From contig JAKATR010000029.1 in NCBI GenBank assembly GCA_021818675.1, positions 1 to 57,780 of the forward strand: a DNA stretch of 57,780 bases. The letters run 5' to 3'. A program made the translations under genes and the position numbers. Each line of letters begins with the position of its first letter. Position 1 is the stretch's first letter. Below are positions 35,608 through 43,847 of the stretch, one piece after another. The notes beneath the pieces are model-generated. The model was given only the letters and a program-made list of their open reading frames with translations. It did no database searches and had not been told where the DNA came from. The DNA is from Thermoplasmata archaeon. GTDB taxonomy: Archaea > Thermoplasmatota > Thermoplasmata > Thermoplasmatales > Thermoplasmataceae.

Positions 35608-37392
35608 TTAAGGATATGAGCATTTTATGCTCTTTCCGCTTTTTATTGCTTTCTGTATGGCTGAACCGGCGCCGCTGTCTATTTTGATTCTAACAATGCC
35701 CTTATTGGAACTTATTGCCTGTAGAATAATAATATCATCGACATAGATATTTACAGAACTGTTCTTTTTTCCAGTATCAAGATAAATAATTCTGTTCTTG
35801 ATCACAGGAATAATATCAATCTTATCATCCCGCTCCTGCTCGTTTGCCTCAACATCTATTCTTACACCTAACTTCCGCTCCAATTCTGATATGGAGGCAC
35901 CTTTTCTCCCAATGAGTCTTGCCATCATTGGTTCGGGCACATTTACCTGAACTCTGCTCCGACCCTTCATCTTAACCGATATATTTTCAGTTCCAAGAAA
36001 TTTTGAAATTTCATCTTTAACCCTGTTTTTTGACTCTTCCGACATGGCAGGATCCTGTTCCTGTGTCACAGGAACAACGACTACCTGATCCCCGAATGTA
36101 TATATTTCATACTTTGGCTCATTGGAAGGATGTTCCGTTATAACTATAACCGGTCTTGAGAGATCGTCCTGAGTCATGCCTGATGGGACTTTAACAACAT
36201 AACTAACTTTCAAAATGCTTGAGATATCCCCCTTGCTCACATAAAGAACAGTGTCTATAACCTGAGGGATTAATCCCAGTTCAATTCTTCCTATGAACCT
36301 GTGAATAGCATCAATGGGTCTGGTGGCATGAACCACTCCAATCATTCCAACACCGGCCAATCTCAGATCACTGAATACTTTAAAATCTGAGGTGACTCTC
36401 ATTTCATCAAAGATCGTATAATCGTTCCTCACCAGAAGTAATAAATCCCCTGTTTTTTCCATTGATCCGTCCAAAGCAGTATACTGTGTTATTTCCTTGT
36501 TAACCTGCAAATCCCTTGGTCTTTCCATGGTCTTCACAATGAGATTTTTTTCATTAAGAAGATTGGCAAGAGCCTGAACAAATGTGCTCTTTCCTGCACC
36601 CGGACTGCCAGCAACAAGAATACCTGATGAACCTGAAAGCACCTGATCCAGGATTTCTCCATCGAGTGAATAATCCTCTATTGTGGTAGTTTTGATTGGC
36701 CTGACCGCCGTGATTTCAAGACTGCTGGCAAAGGGCTGCCTGGCAATTACAATTCTGAATTGACGGAGCTGAACTACTGTTGCTCCAAGATTGTCCATTT
36801 CGATGAAGGATTCGTGATCCCCTCGTGCGCGCTTAATGATGTTATTAGCAATTGCTTCTGCTTCTGCCTCGGTAATCTCCTTCCCAACGACTTCAACCTT
36901 TATCTGCCCTGGATATCCCTTCTTCAACTTTGTTTTTGAACCTGATTTTATGTGCGCAGAAATAGTCATATCGTCGAAGAATTCTTCTATATTCCTGTTC
37001 ATTGAGTCTTTTGATTCCAGAAATTGAACCCTTATGCCCTTTATTATTGCAATCTCTCTTTGCACGTTGTCTCCGGTAACCAGTATTGCGTCATATTCTG
37101 CTGCGACATTGCGAATGAGGTCGTCTATTTCGCCGACTCTAGCCTTCTCTATCTGCCATTCACCGGGTCTCTTGCCTGTTATCTCAAGCGATATTTTTCC
37201 CTCGTCTGCCATAATCCGGATTCTCTTTAGCTCTTCAAGAGCCGCAAAACCTATGCTCATTCCTTCGTTTGCCTGATGCTCAACCTCGGATAGCATTGCT
37301 TCAGTAAAGATAACTCTGGAGTCAATTTTATTCCTTATAAATTCAAAAAATCTTCCGTCTACGATCACTGAGGTGTCCGGTATATAATCCAC
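35608..37392 (-). CDS. PIN-domain/KH-domain ATPase
   Basis: A 594-residue archaeal protein with three parts. The N-terminal PIN nuclease-like domain (1-130) shows PDTSVIVDGRFFEFI with Asp6, Glu37, Asp90/Asp91 and TGDN at 107-110. The VirB11/PilT-like ATPase (about 225-430) shows GSPGAGKST (262-270) and TIFDEMRV-type Walker B. The KH domain near the C-terminus carries LIGRKGASISELERKLG. This combination is a conserved archaeal family, perhaps in RNA processing. The start is GTG (37392). It converges with pepA. Its role in the cell is not established. Confidence 0.93.
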   Translation of the reverse strand: MDYIPDTSVIVDGRFFEFIRNKIDSRVIFTEAMLSEVEHQANEGMSIGFAALEELKRIRIMADEGKISLEITGKRPGEWQIEKARVGEIDDLIRNVAAEYDAILVTGDNVQREIAIIKGIRVQFLESKDSMNRNIEEFFDDMTISAHIKSGSKTKLKKGYPGQIKVEVVGKEITEAEAEAIANNIIKRARGDHESFIEMDNLGATVVQLRQFRIVIARQPFASSLEITAVRPIKTTTIEDYSLDGEILDQVLSGSSGILVAGSPGAGKSTFVQALANLLNEKNLIVKTMERPRDLQVNKEITQYTALDGSMEKTGDLLLLVRNDYTIFDEMRVTSDFKVFSDLRLAGVGMIGVVHATRPIDAIHRFIGRIELGLIPQVIDTVLYVSKGDISSILKVSYVVKVPSGMTQDDLSRPVIVITEHPSNEPKYEIYTFGDQVVVVPVTQEQDPAMSEESKNRVKDEISKFLGTENISVKMKGRSRVQVNVPEPMMARLIGRKGASISELERKLGVRIDVEANEQERDDKIDIIPVIKNRIIYLDTGKKNSSVNIYVDDIIILQAISSNKGIVRIKIDSGAGSAIQKAIKSGKSIKCSYP

Positions 37393-37444
37393 ACTATTGT
37401 AAGGTATACAGCTTATTTATCTCTTAGTATGAAATGACGTAAAA

Positions 37445-38200
37445 ATGGTACGAACTTTTGATGGAAGGTTACTTACACAAAGGCTTAAAGATAGCCTTGA
37501 TTCAATAAGTGAACCTTATACTTTGGGACTTTCCGGTGGTCTTGATAGTTCGTTTTTGTTTTATCTCTCCGGAAAACAATGTGAGCCATGCGTAGTTGGA
37601 GTTGATGGTGCAAGAGATATAACACACGCTAAAATTGTTGCCGAACATTATAAAAAGCATTTAAAAATTGAGGTATTTTCGGAGTCAGAAGTTGTTGAGG
37701 CAGCTTCGCTTGTTCTCCGTGCCGATCCGAATTCGTCATTTATGGAAATTTCATATGATGCCGTTCTGGCGGGATTAATGCAAAGATCTGAACGGGATTT
37801 TATTGTTACAGGCCAGGGGTCTGATGAGATATTCTACGGTTATTCAAAATTTATTGATGGCAGGGAAAGTTCAAATGACGAAAGCCTCAGGATCCTCCGC
37901 GAGAGGACTATCCCAAGAGAAATGAAATTAGCCTCAATTATGGAAAAGGAACTTGTTACTCCATACCTTCACAGAGATATCATTGATTCATTTGCAGGCC
38001 TTACCAGAACGATGCATATTTCTGAAGGTGTTGGAAAATTAATATTGAGGAATACTGCACTTGAAGCAGGATTCGAAAAAAAATTTACCGAATCAAAGAA
38101 ACTCGCAGCACAATACGGCTCGGGTTTTAAGAGAATAATAGCATCTGCAATAAAATCCGGAATTATTGGAAATACCGAAAGAATCAGTGGTGATTTATGA
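37445..38200 (+). CDS. Stand-alone asparagine-synthase-like PP-loop protein
   Basis: A 251-residue ATP pyrophosphatase of the asparagine synthetase fold. LSGGLDSSFLFYLSG (29-43) is the PP-loop, and TGQGSDEIFYGYSKF (about 122-136) matches the conserved GSDE-(V/I)-F-x-G-Y of AsnB. The N-terminal glutaminase domain of AsnB (about 200 residues with Cys2) is absent, so free ammonia or another amine would be the nucleophile. Such proteins occur in archaea. It overlaps the next gene, an MFS transporter, by 4 nt, suggesting co-expression. The true product may not be asparagine. Confidence 0.83.
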   Translation: MVRTFDGRLLTQRLKDSLDSISEPYTLGLSGGLDSSFLFYLSGKQCEPCVVGVDGARDITHAKIVAEHYKKHLKIEVFSESEVVEAASLVLRADPNSSFMEISYDAVLAGLMQRSERDFIVTGQGSDEIFYGYSKFIDGRESSNDESLRILRERTIPREMKLASIMEKELVTPYLHRDIIDSFAGLTRTMHISEGVGKLILRNTALEAGFEKKFTESKKLAAQYGSGFKRIIASAIKSGIIGNTERISGDL

Positions 38201-39354
38201 GAAAATTTACACCGGTACAGTCTGTTGCCCTAATGCTCATATTGCGTTTTGTATATGCGATGAACTGGTATAATGTTTCACCGTTCCTTACCTCTATCAG
38301 TGGGTCCTATGCAGAGGGATCATCCGGATCAGGACTAATTCTATCTGCATTCCTTCTTGGAGCTGGAATTTTTCAGATTCCCTCAGGATTTCTAGCCTCA
38401 AGGATAGGGACGAGGAATGTGGCTTTATGGGGAATGATAATTATGTCTATTTCTGTGTTTCTATCACCTCTGTCCCCGGATTTTCTTGTTTTCCTGGTTT
38501 CGAGATTCTTCGTTGGAATCGCCTCCGCATTTTTCTTTTCCTCAGGTATAGTTTTACTTGGGCAGATAGACAAAAAGAATATAGATGGCAAAATTACAAT
38601 GTTCAACGTCTCCTTTGCGGCAGGGGGAGGTTTTGGAATCATTCTTTTTGGAGAGCTTGGAAGATTTATCTCATGGCAAACTTCACTTTACATTGCCGGA
38701 ATATTAACGGCAATTCCTTCAGTAATAGCACTGGCACTGATTCCTGATCCCGGAGTCATAAGAAAAACAATGAAAGGCATTGCTTCAAAAGCTTTCTCTC
38801 CTCTGATGTTGATGCTTTCCTTAGGAATTGGTGGATACTGGGCTCTAAATTTCACAGCGGTTGAATATCTCAACCCCTATACCCTTTTTAGAACTGGTTC
38901 TGTGAATTATGCCGGTATAGTGGGGAGTCTTGCGCTTTTCTCAGGAATTCTTGGCATTTTCATACTTCCGTTTGCAAGAAAATATAAGCCTTTAATAGTA
39001 ACGGGAACCCTTGTCATATTTCTATCCGTGCTGGTTATAATAATACCATTTGCAGATGTTGCTGGCTTGGGGGCAATAGCCCTTGCGGAAGGAATTTTCA
39101 GTATAACAATTTTTTCTGCTGAATATTATTATGTTGTTCTCCTGGAGACCGATGAAACTGTTGTTCCATTAAGCATTGCAACAATGAATTCCTTCCAGAT
39201 TGGGTTGGGCTCATTGATTGCCTTTGTATTTTCCCTTATATATTCTTCAAACAAAGACCTTGCCTGGTACTCTTTGGGGTTAATTTCACTCATACTTCTG
39301 CCACTTTCCATTCCCGTTTTGTTGAAGGTTGAAAAGATTTCACCCGCTGCCTGA
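38197..39354 (+). CDS. MFS transporter
   Basis: A 385-residue carrier with 12 hydrophobic segments. GFLASRIGTRNVALWGMII (about 67-85) is a good motif A region. The protein starts at ATG in the stop of the PP-loop gene (ATGA at 38197-38200), a strong sign of coupling. Its last 15 nt overlap, tail to tail, with another MFS gene on the minus strand. The substrate could be an amino acid, peptide or product of the PP-loop enzyme, which is inference. Confidence 0.85.
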   Translation: MRKFTPVQSVALMLILRFVYAMNWYNVSPFLTSISGSYAEGSSGSGLILSAFLLGAGIFQIPSGFLASRIGTRNVALWGMIIMSISVFLSPLSPDFLVFLVSRFFVGIASAFFFSSGIVLLGQIDKKNIDGKITMFNVSFAAGGGFGIILFGELGRFISWQTSLYIAGILTAIPSVIALALIPDPGVIRKTMKGIASKAFSPLMLMLSLGIGGYWALNFTAVEYLNPYTLFRTGSVNYAGIVGSLALFSGILGIFILPFARKYKPLIVTGTLVIFLSVLVIIIPFADVAGLGAIALAEGIFSITIFSAEYYYVVLLETDETVVPLSIATMNSFQIGLGSLIAFVFSLIYSSNKDLAWYSLGLISLILLPLSIPVLLKVEKISPAA

Positions 39355-40575
39355 CAGAGGGTCATCCTGATACTTTACGACCCTCGACCAGAATAGCAGA
39401 GTAACTGCAGTTATCAGTAAGCTGATAAGAAGAACTACTATCCAAAGAATGCCCAGATTACCCGGGAAATACTGAATAAAGAATGTACCCATTACCGGTG
39501 CGCTGGGGCCGATAACACCAGCAATTACCTGGAATGCTCCAAAGTATTGTCCTCTCTTGTTGTATGGTGCCAGTCTGCTAATGATGGTACTAATTATGGG
39601 TGCAGTAATGTTCTCTGCCATTGTAAGAACAAATACATCTGCCAGAAGAAACAGGAAACTCCTGAAGAAGATCAATGCAAAAAAGCCGAATGCGTATATA
39701 TTAAGGCCTATGAGCAATCTTATGTGATCCCTTACCCTTGCGAAGATTTTATTAGTATACATCTGGAAAATAGCAACATACAACCCATTTGTTCCATATA
39801 AAATACCAACCTCTACGTCAGAAATATTATCATATGCTTTCCAGAACAGTGTAAGAGTTGTACCCCACTGCCCCATAACCAGAAACATTATTGAAATTGC
39901 AAAGACAGCAAAAATAAATGCCATGTCCTTTTTGGGAAAACTGAAACCACCTGATTTTGGTTGTCTGTTTTCAGCTTTAAGAGTCTCGGGGACATATAGA
40001 AAATAGAGAATCATTTCGATTAAAGTCAGCACTGCAGGTATAAGGAAAATATACCCATAGGATATTCCTGCTATAAATCCTCCAATGGCTGGTCCCATTG
40101 CAAAACCAATATTCAGGAGTATTCTGACCAGACCAAAAGCATTTGTTCTTTCCGCAGAAGTAGTGGAATCTGTTATTATTACATTATCTGCTGAACCCTG
40201 AATATTCATGAAAGGTTCGGTCAATATGAGAAGCACATAAAAGAGAAATACGTTTAGGTCCAGAAATATACTGGCTGATATTAACATAAAAAGAATGGCT
40301 ATGGCAGGTGTGGCCATGAGAAGCATCTTTCTTCTGCCAATACGGTCCATCAAATTCCCTCCGTAAATGCCAAATGGAACGGAGGTTACAGCCATTATGA
40401 ATAGAACAATACCGATGGTAAAGTAAGGAACGTTTCTGACTTCGTTCAGATACAGAGGCAAAAATATCCATGCCTGAGATCGCCCGAATACTCTTATAAA
40501 CTGATTAAATGATATTGTGGCTACAATTTTGTTTTTAAGAAGGCTCCTTACAGATCCTTCCAGAAGTTCTGGCAA
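39340..40575 (-). CDS. MFS transporter
   Basis: A 411-residue carrier with about 12 helices. The loop after helix 2 carries GGNLMDRIGRRKMLL, motif A. SADNVIITDSTTSAERTNAF and GFAMGPAIGGFIAG resemble drug-efflux MFS members. The start is TTG at 40575; TATA-like ACCATATAAGG lies about 24 bp upstream on the minus strand, consistent with a leaderless mRNA. It ends overlapping the 3' end of the plus-strand MFS gene. It resembles the MFS protein at 54676 in several places (TNAFGLVRILLNIGFAMGPA here, RILTNLGWAIGPVLGSFLY there), so they may be paralogues. Confidence 0.84.
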   Translation of the reverse strand: MPELLEGSVRSLLKNKIVATISFNQFIRVFGRSQAWIFLPLYLNEVRNVPYFTIGIVLFIMAVTSVPFGIYGGNLMDRIGRRKMLLMATPAIAILFMLISASIFLDLNVFLFYVLLILTEPFMNIQGSADNVIITDSTTSAERTNAFGLVRILLNIGFAMGPAIGGFIAGISYGYIFLIPAVLTLIEMILYFLYVPETLKAENRQPKSGGFSFPKKDMAFIFAVFAISIMFLVMGQWGTTLTLFWKAYDNISDVEVGILYGTNGLYVAIFQMYTNKIFARVRDHIRLLIGLNIYAFGFFALIFFRSFLFLLADVFVLTMAENITAPIISTIISRLAPYNKRGQYFGAFQVIAGVIGPSAPVMGTFFIQYFPGNLGILWIVVLLISLLITAVTLLFWSRVVKYQDDPLSGSG

Positions 40576-40676
40576 TCGATGACACCGTAAAATACCTTAT
40601 ATGGTTCAAATATTTAATTTAGTTGACTTGAAAATAATGAAGAAATCTTATTTTTACACGTATTAAATTACTGTGG

Positions 40677-40898
40677 TTAAAAGAGATCCTCCAATGCCAT
40701 CATACATGCTGATATTACCTGGATCAATTCCTTCCTTGTCATTTCCAAATTTTCTTTATTCTTTATATCAAACCAGAATTCGTCAAATTCTTCCATTATT
40801 ATTGAGTGCGCTTCGTGCAAACTTGATATTTTTCCGTACTTTTGCCTTGCCTCATAAATTTCAGCAGAAATTTCATCAAGCATTTCTTTATTAACCAT
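40677..40898 (-). CDS. MazG-like small protein
   Basis: A 73-residue all-helical protein. ISAEIYEARQKYGKISSLHE then AHSIIMEEFDEFWFDI matches the EExxE core of MazG-like/dUTPase-like NTP pyrophosphohydrolase-related folds, and TRKELIQVISACMMALEDL matches the EliqvaA-type second helix. The metal-binding acidic residues are present (EE and E). This family is common in phages and archaea and hydrolyses or binds nucleotides; activity here is not proven. It is divergent from the zinc-ribbon gene, with an 79-bp spacer. Confidence 0.72.
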   Translation of the reverse strand: MVNKEMLDEISAEIYEARQKYGKISSLHEAHSIIMEEFDEFWFDIKNKENLEMTRKELIQVISACMMALEDLF

Positions 40899-40977
40899 GT
40901 ATTGTTATAATAATCAGACATATTAACTAAGTTATAAAAAGCCTGACATTCCAATTGAAAATAGTGGGTGATAGAGC

Positions 40978-41136
40978 GTGAAAATGCTGGTCAGATGCAA
41001 GAGATGCGGTGATTTCTTCCAGATAGAGAAAGAGGAAAATGACATCATAAGAGTTGATCTACTCCCGGAATCTGAAACATTGTGCCCCAGATGTAAAACT
41101 GAATTGTCCAGCCACAGAAAACCAAGGAAAATGTAA
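40978..41136 (+). CDS. Small zinc-ribbon protein (52 aa)
   Basis: A short gene: GTG-AAA-ATG start, then LVRCKRCGDFFQIEKEEND, a middle acidic stretch, and LCPRCKTELSSHRKPRKM. Two CxxC knuckles about 31 residues apart form a zinc ribbon, and the basic tail may bind nucleic acid. GGTGAT (40967-40972) lies 5 nt before the GTG, a typical archaeal Shine-Dalgarno, so GTG is preferred over ATG at 40984. TATA-like GTTATAAAAAG is at 40931-40941. It could be an rRNA/ribosome or transcription-related protein; no name is claimed. Confidence 0.75.
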   Translation: MKMLVRCKRCGDFFQIEKEENDIIRVDLLPESETLCPRCKTELSSHRKPRKM

Positions 41137-41216
41137 AAAACAAATCCTGTACTAATTATTGACCCCTATAATACGGGATTTTTTATATATTAAGTATGTT
41201 TTGCCAAAAGAAAGTA

Positions 41217-41298
41217 CGCCGAGAGGGAGATTCGAACTCCCGATCCACAAAGGGAACCAGATCTCAAGTCTGGCGCCGTACCGCTGGGCCACCTCGGC
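41217..41298 (-). tRNA. tRNA-Ser (TGA anticodon)
   Basis: An 82-nt minus-strand gene with a long variable arm, as in class II tRNAs. Acceptor GCCGAGG pairs with TCTCGGC (one G-T wobble), the anticodon stem-loop is CCAGA-CTTGAGA-TCTGG with anticodon TGA, and the T arm is GGGAG-TTCGAAT-CTCCC. The discriminator is G, typical of serine. It lies 11 bp downstream of the L15e stop and is likely co-transcribed. No intron. Confidence 0.94.
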
Positions 41299-41309
41299 AT
41301 TCCTATTGT

Positions 41310-41906
41310 TTATCTTCTGAGTCTGTTATTTGATCTTATTGATGGCCTGCTCTTTGCTGATCCCTTTCTCCCAGTTCTTAGTCCTCTTGTCTTATAACCA
41401 GCTGATGTAAGACCCCTGTATACTCTTCCCTTATTTTGGGGTTCGGCTATCCATGAAATATTCCTGTCCTTGAATATTTCTGGAACATTTTTATCTACAA
41501 GTATAGCTTCGTAATATTTGTAATATCCATCTTCCCCAACATAGTATGAATTTAGTACTTCCATATTTGGGTATTTGTCTGCAATTCTCTCTTCGGCAAT
41601 CCACTGTAAGCTCTTCTTTCTGGTGAGTTTGTTGTAAGCCAATCTTCTTGGTCTTCTTCCACCCATGATCTTCGGGCGGTTGCTTCCTCCCCTTCTCACC
41701 CTAGCCCTTACTATGGCATATCCTCTTTTTGATTTATAGCCTAGATTTCTTGCTCTGTCAAGCCTTGTTGGATATTCCAATCTCTCCATTGCTGGACCGT
41801 TTCTCCATGCAATCATTCTCTGCTTATGCATGTTGTAAATCTCTGACTCTTTGAGTGATTTCCACGCTTCCTTAACTACATCGTATGAACCTGAAACTCT
41901 ATCCAT
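41310..41906 (-). CDS. rpl15e: Ribosomal protein L15e (eL15)
   Basis: A 198-residue large-subunit protein restricted to archaea and eukaryotes. Signatures are [20 protein letters not shown] (near 45-65), [27 protein letters not shown], and [20 protein letters not shown] then [16 protein letters not shown]. The very basic C-terminus ([20 protein letters not shown]) is typical. It starts with ATG. The 79-bp spacer to the plus-strand microprotein gene holds the divergent promoters. Confidence 0.97.
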   Translation of the reverse strand: MDRVSGSYDVVKEAWKSLKESEIYNMHKQRMIAWRNGPAMERLEYPTRLDRARNLGYKSKRGYAIVRARVRRGGSNRPKIMGGRRPRRLAYNKLTRKKSLQWIAEERIADKYPNMEVLNSYYVGEDGYYKYYEAILVDKNVPEIFKDRNISWIAEPQNKGRVYRGLTSAGYKTRGLRTGRKGSAKSRPSIRSNNRLRR

Positions 41907-41948
41907 CTCTTTCTACCCTGTTAGAATACCACGCATATTATTAAGTGT

Positions 41949-41977
41949 AATAAATACCTTTACAATAGTTTGGAAGG
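41949..41977 (+). promoter_or_regulatory. Promoter and Shine-Dalgarno for microprotein/rnp2
   Basis: TATA-like AATAAATAC is at 41949-41957, followed by GGAAGG at 41972-41977, 8 nt before the ATG at 41986. The TATA-to-ATG distance (about 33 bp) leaves room for a short leader containing the Shine-Dalgarno. Confidence 0.5.
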
Positions 41978-41985
41978 AAGTGCCA

Positions 41986-42069
41986 ATGCCTAAAAGAGGA
42001 TATTATAAAAAGCTTTATTCCGGGGCAATTCAGTTTTTTTCTAAAAAAGTAATCATTTATTTTGAATGA
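41986..42069 (+). CDS. Possible 27-residue microprotein upstream of rnp2
   Basis: ATG at 41986 opens a short frame, MPKRGYYKKLYSGAIQFF then SKKVIIYFE, ending at TGA 42067-42069. It has a TATA-like box and a GGAAGG Shine-Dalgarno at the right distance. Its stop falls between the two possible starts of rnp2 (TTG 42062 and ATG 42074). It may be a real small basic protein or an upstream ORF controlling rnp2 translation. No homologue is known to me; the neighbouring order in many archaea has rpp30 here. Confidence 0.4.
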   Translation: MPKRGYYKKLYSGAIQFFSKKVIIYFE

Positions 42070-42073
42070 TCAC

Positions 42074-42367
42074 ATGGTGAAGCGTTTGAAAAGTTCGTTG
42101 ATCAGGAAGAGGTATGTTCTTGTCTCCTATGGAGATAATATTGAAGAGTTGCTGAAGATGGAAAATTCACTGAATCGTCTGTTTAATATTAAAAGAAAGT
42201 TTAAGTCGGAAGGATTTTACATATTCCTGACTGATCAATTTAAGAAACAGAAAATTTGCTCCTATATTGAAACTAACTTTACTGGGATGACCATTGAAAC
42301 GGTAAGCGGAACAATAAAAAAATGCAAGAGTATAATGAAAGAGAAAAACTCCCAGATTAACCAGTGA
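42074..42367 (+). CDS. rnp2: RNase P protein component 2 (Pop5/Rnp2)
   Basis: A 97-residue RNA-binding subunit of archaeal RNase P. The start (MVKRLKSSLIRKRYVLVSYG) matches the Pop5 pattern of a basic L-x-x-x-x-R-x-K-R-Y segment, and the end IETVSGTIKKCKSIM matches the conserved SGTI-(R/K) near the C-terminus. The middle is divergent. ATG at 42074 is preferred; TTG at 42062 is also in frame and would give 101 residues. In many archaea rpl15e, rpp30 and pop5 are linked, which supports the call. The last 11 nt overlap the end of rfcL, tail to tail. Confidence 0.78.
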   Translation: MVKRLKSSLIRKRYVLVSYGDNIEELLKMENSLNRLFNIKRKFKSEGFYIFLTDQFKKQKICSYIETNFTGMTIETVSGTIKKCKSIMKEKNSQINQ

Positions 42368-43643
42368 TAATCTCCATCTCCTTGTCATCCAGTCCAAGAA
42401 GTTCCATAAGTGCAATCTTATTCTCTTTCGAAGTTGAAGCTATTGCTGAATAAAACCAAAGGAGGTTAGAAGCACCTTTTGATGATGAATGTGTTATTTT
42501 ACCAATTTTCTTAAGCGCGTTCTTCCTCATTGATCTCGAGCTTTTTGATCTCGACATACTCATAATCATTGATGGAAACTCATACTTAACAAATTTTTTG
42601 TTAACGGTAGATATTCCATTAAACACGCCAGCGGAGATATCTTCAGCATAGACTTTGTAGCGGAAATGCTGTTTTTTAATAACTCTACCTAGATAGATAT
42701 CTGCAGTAGACAATATTTCAAATGCATGTACAAGATCCAAGGGGTCCTCGGCCTCCATGGGAAGATTGTTATCTACCCATAATACTAAATCAGATGTATC
42801 AAAGTCTTTGTCCCGAAGTAATTCCAATATTTTCTCGTAATTTCTACCTCTGAATATCTCTTTCATTATTTCAAAAATTGAAGTAGTGGAATCCCTTTGC
42901 CCCTCCGCCAGGTTCTCCATCATTGAACTATTGCTGTTTATGGCTATGGATTGAACATCGTTAATGATCCCCCGGATATCCGGGAAATTTCTCTCAATTA
43001 TTACACTCACATCATTCTGAGAGATTCTAAAACCATTCTCTTCCACAATTTTTATAATATTAGTTCGAAGTTTCCTAATGTTCTCGTTATAGTCAATATC
43101 TCTCCTCCTGTTGTAAAGTTTGAACTCAATTGAAAGAGAATTATTTATTATATCACTTCCTCCGCCCTTCCTTCTAAAACCATAATAATCATTCATTGTG
43201 AGTATTATGGGATTTCGAGTGTTCTTGATTACATTGAGGAGTTCATTCATACCGCCGGTATCTGAACTTCCGCTCTTGGATCTTGAATCGTTTATGTTAT
43301 CTGCTTCATCCATTAGTATGACCTTGGAGAACCCTTTTTTCTCAATGGAGAAAAGATCCATATAAACTGATGCAAGACCTGCGATATTCTTAATGCTCTG
43401 CCGATCTCTCAGGTCTGAAGCATTCATTTCTATTACTGGAACTCCAAATTCGTTTGCTATGGCAAATGCTGTGGTTGTCTTCCCGAGGCCAGGTTCTCCC
43501 CATAGAATCATTGCATTCTTTGTTACTTCTCCACTTTGCCATGATTCTACCCAGCCCTTTATTTTGATTCTAATGTCATTTGCCATCAGAGTCTCATCAA
43601 GGCTTTTCGGCCTGTAAAAATCGTTCCAGAATAATCCTTTCAT
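42357..43643 (-). CDS. rfcL: Replication factor C large subunit
   Basis: A 428-residue AAA+ clamp-loader subunit. FYRPKSLDETL (9-19) is the RFC-L N-terminal signature, Walker A is GEPGLGKTTT (49-58), Walker B is MDEADNI (111-117). NASDLRDRQSI resembles the conserved RFC-L NASD...R. The C-terminal domain carries the collar. The usual PIP box at the very C-terminus is not obvious. It loads PCNA on DNA together with small subunits, not in this window. Confidence 0.95.
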   Translation of the reverse strand: MKGLFWNDFYRPKSLDETLMANDIRIKIKGWVESWQSGEVTKNAMILWGEPGLGKTTTAFAIANEFGVPVIEMNASDLRDRQSIKNIAGLASVYMDLFSIEKKGFSKVILMDEADNINDSRSKSGSSDTGGMNELLNVIKNTRNPIILTMNDYYGFRRKGGGSDIINNSLSIEFKLYNRRRDIDYNENIRKLRTNIIKIVEENGFRISQNDVSVIIERNFPDIRGIINDVQSIAINSNSSMMENLAEGQRDSTTSIFEIMKEIFRGRNYEKILELLRDKDFDTSDLVLWVDNNLPMEAEDPLDLVHAFEILSTADIYLGRVIKKQHFRYKVYAEDISAGVFNGISTVNKKFVKYEFPSMIMSMSRSKSSRSMRKNALKKIGKITHSSSKGASNLLWFYSAIASTSKENKIALMELLGLDDKEMEIITG

Positions 43644-43818
43644 ATCTTCACCTGCATTTTATCCATAAAACTTCCCCATATACCTTCATATAATTTCAAA
43701 TCTTAAAGAATAATTCGTATTTGGATATGATTCTTTACATTATAATCGTGGATGATGTTCTTAAATTTACTGCTACCTATGAATAAAAAAATTGAAGAGA
43801 ATTACATGAAATGCAAAT

Positions 43819-43827
43819 CTTTTAAAG
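43819..43827 (+). promoter_or_regulatory. TATA-like box of GHMP kinase gene
   Basis: CTTTTAAAG is centred 25 bp before the GTG at 43848, supporting a leaderless GTG start. Confidence 0.5.
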
Positions 43828-43847
43828 TCTGTTAACTTCACAGTTAT

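Noticed and set aside
41217-41298. Reading the tRNA at this place as tRNA-Leu (GAG)
   Set aside because: The only fully paired anticodon stem (CCAGA/TCTGG) sets the anticodon as TGA, and the G discriminator fits serine.
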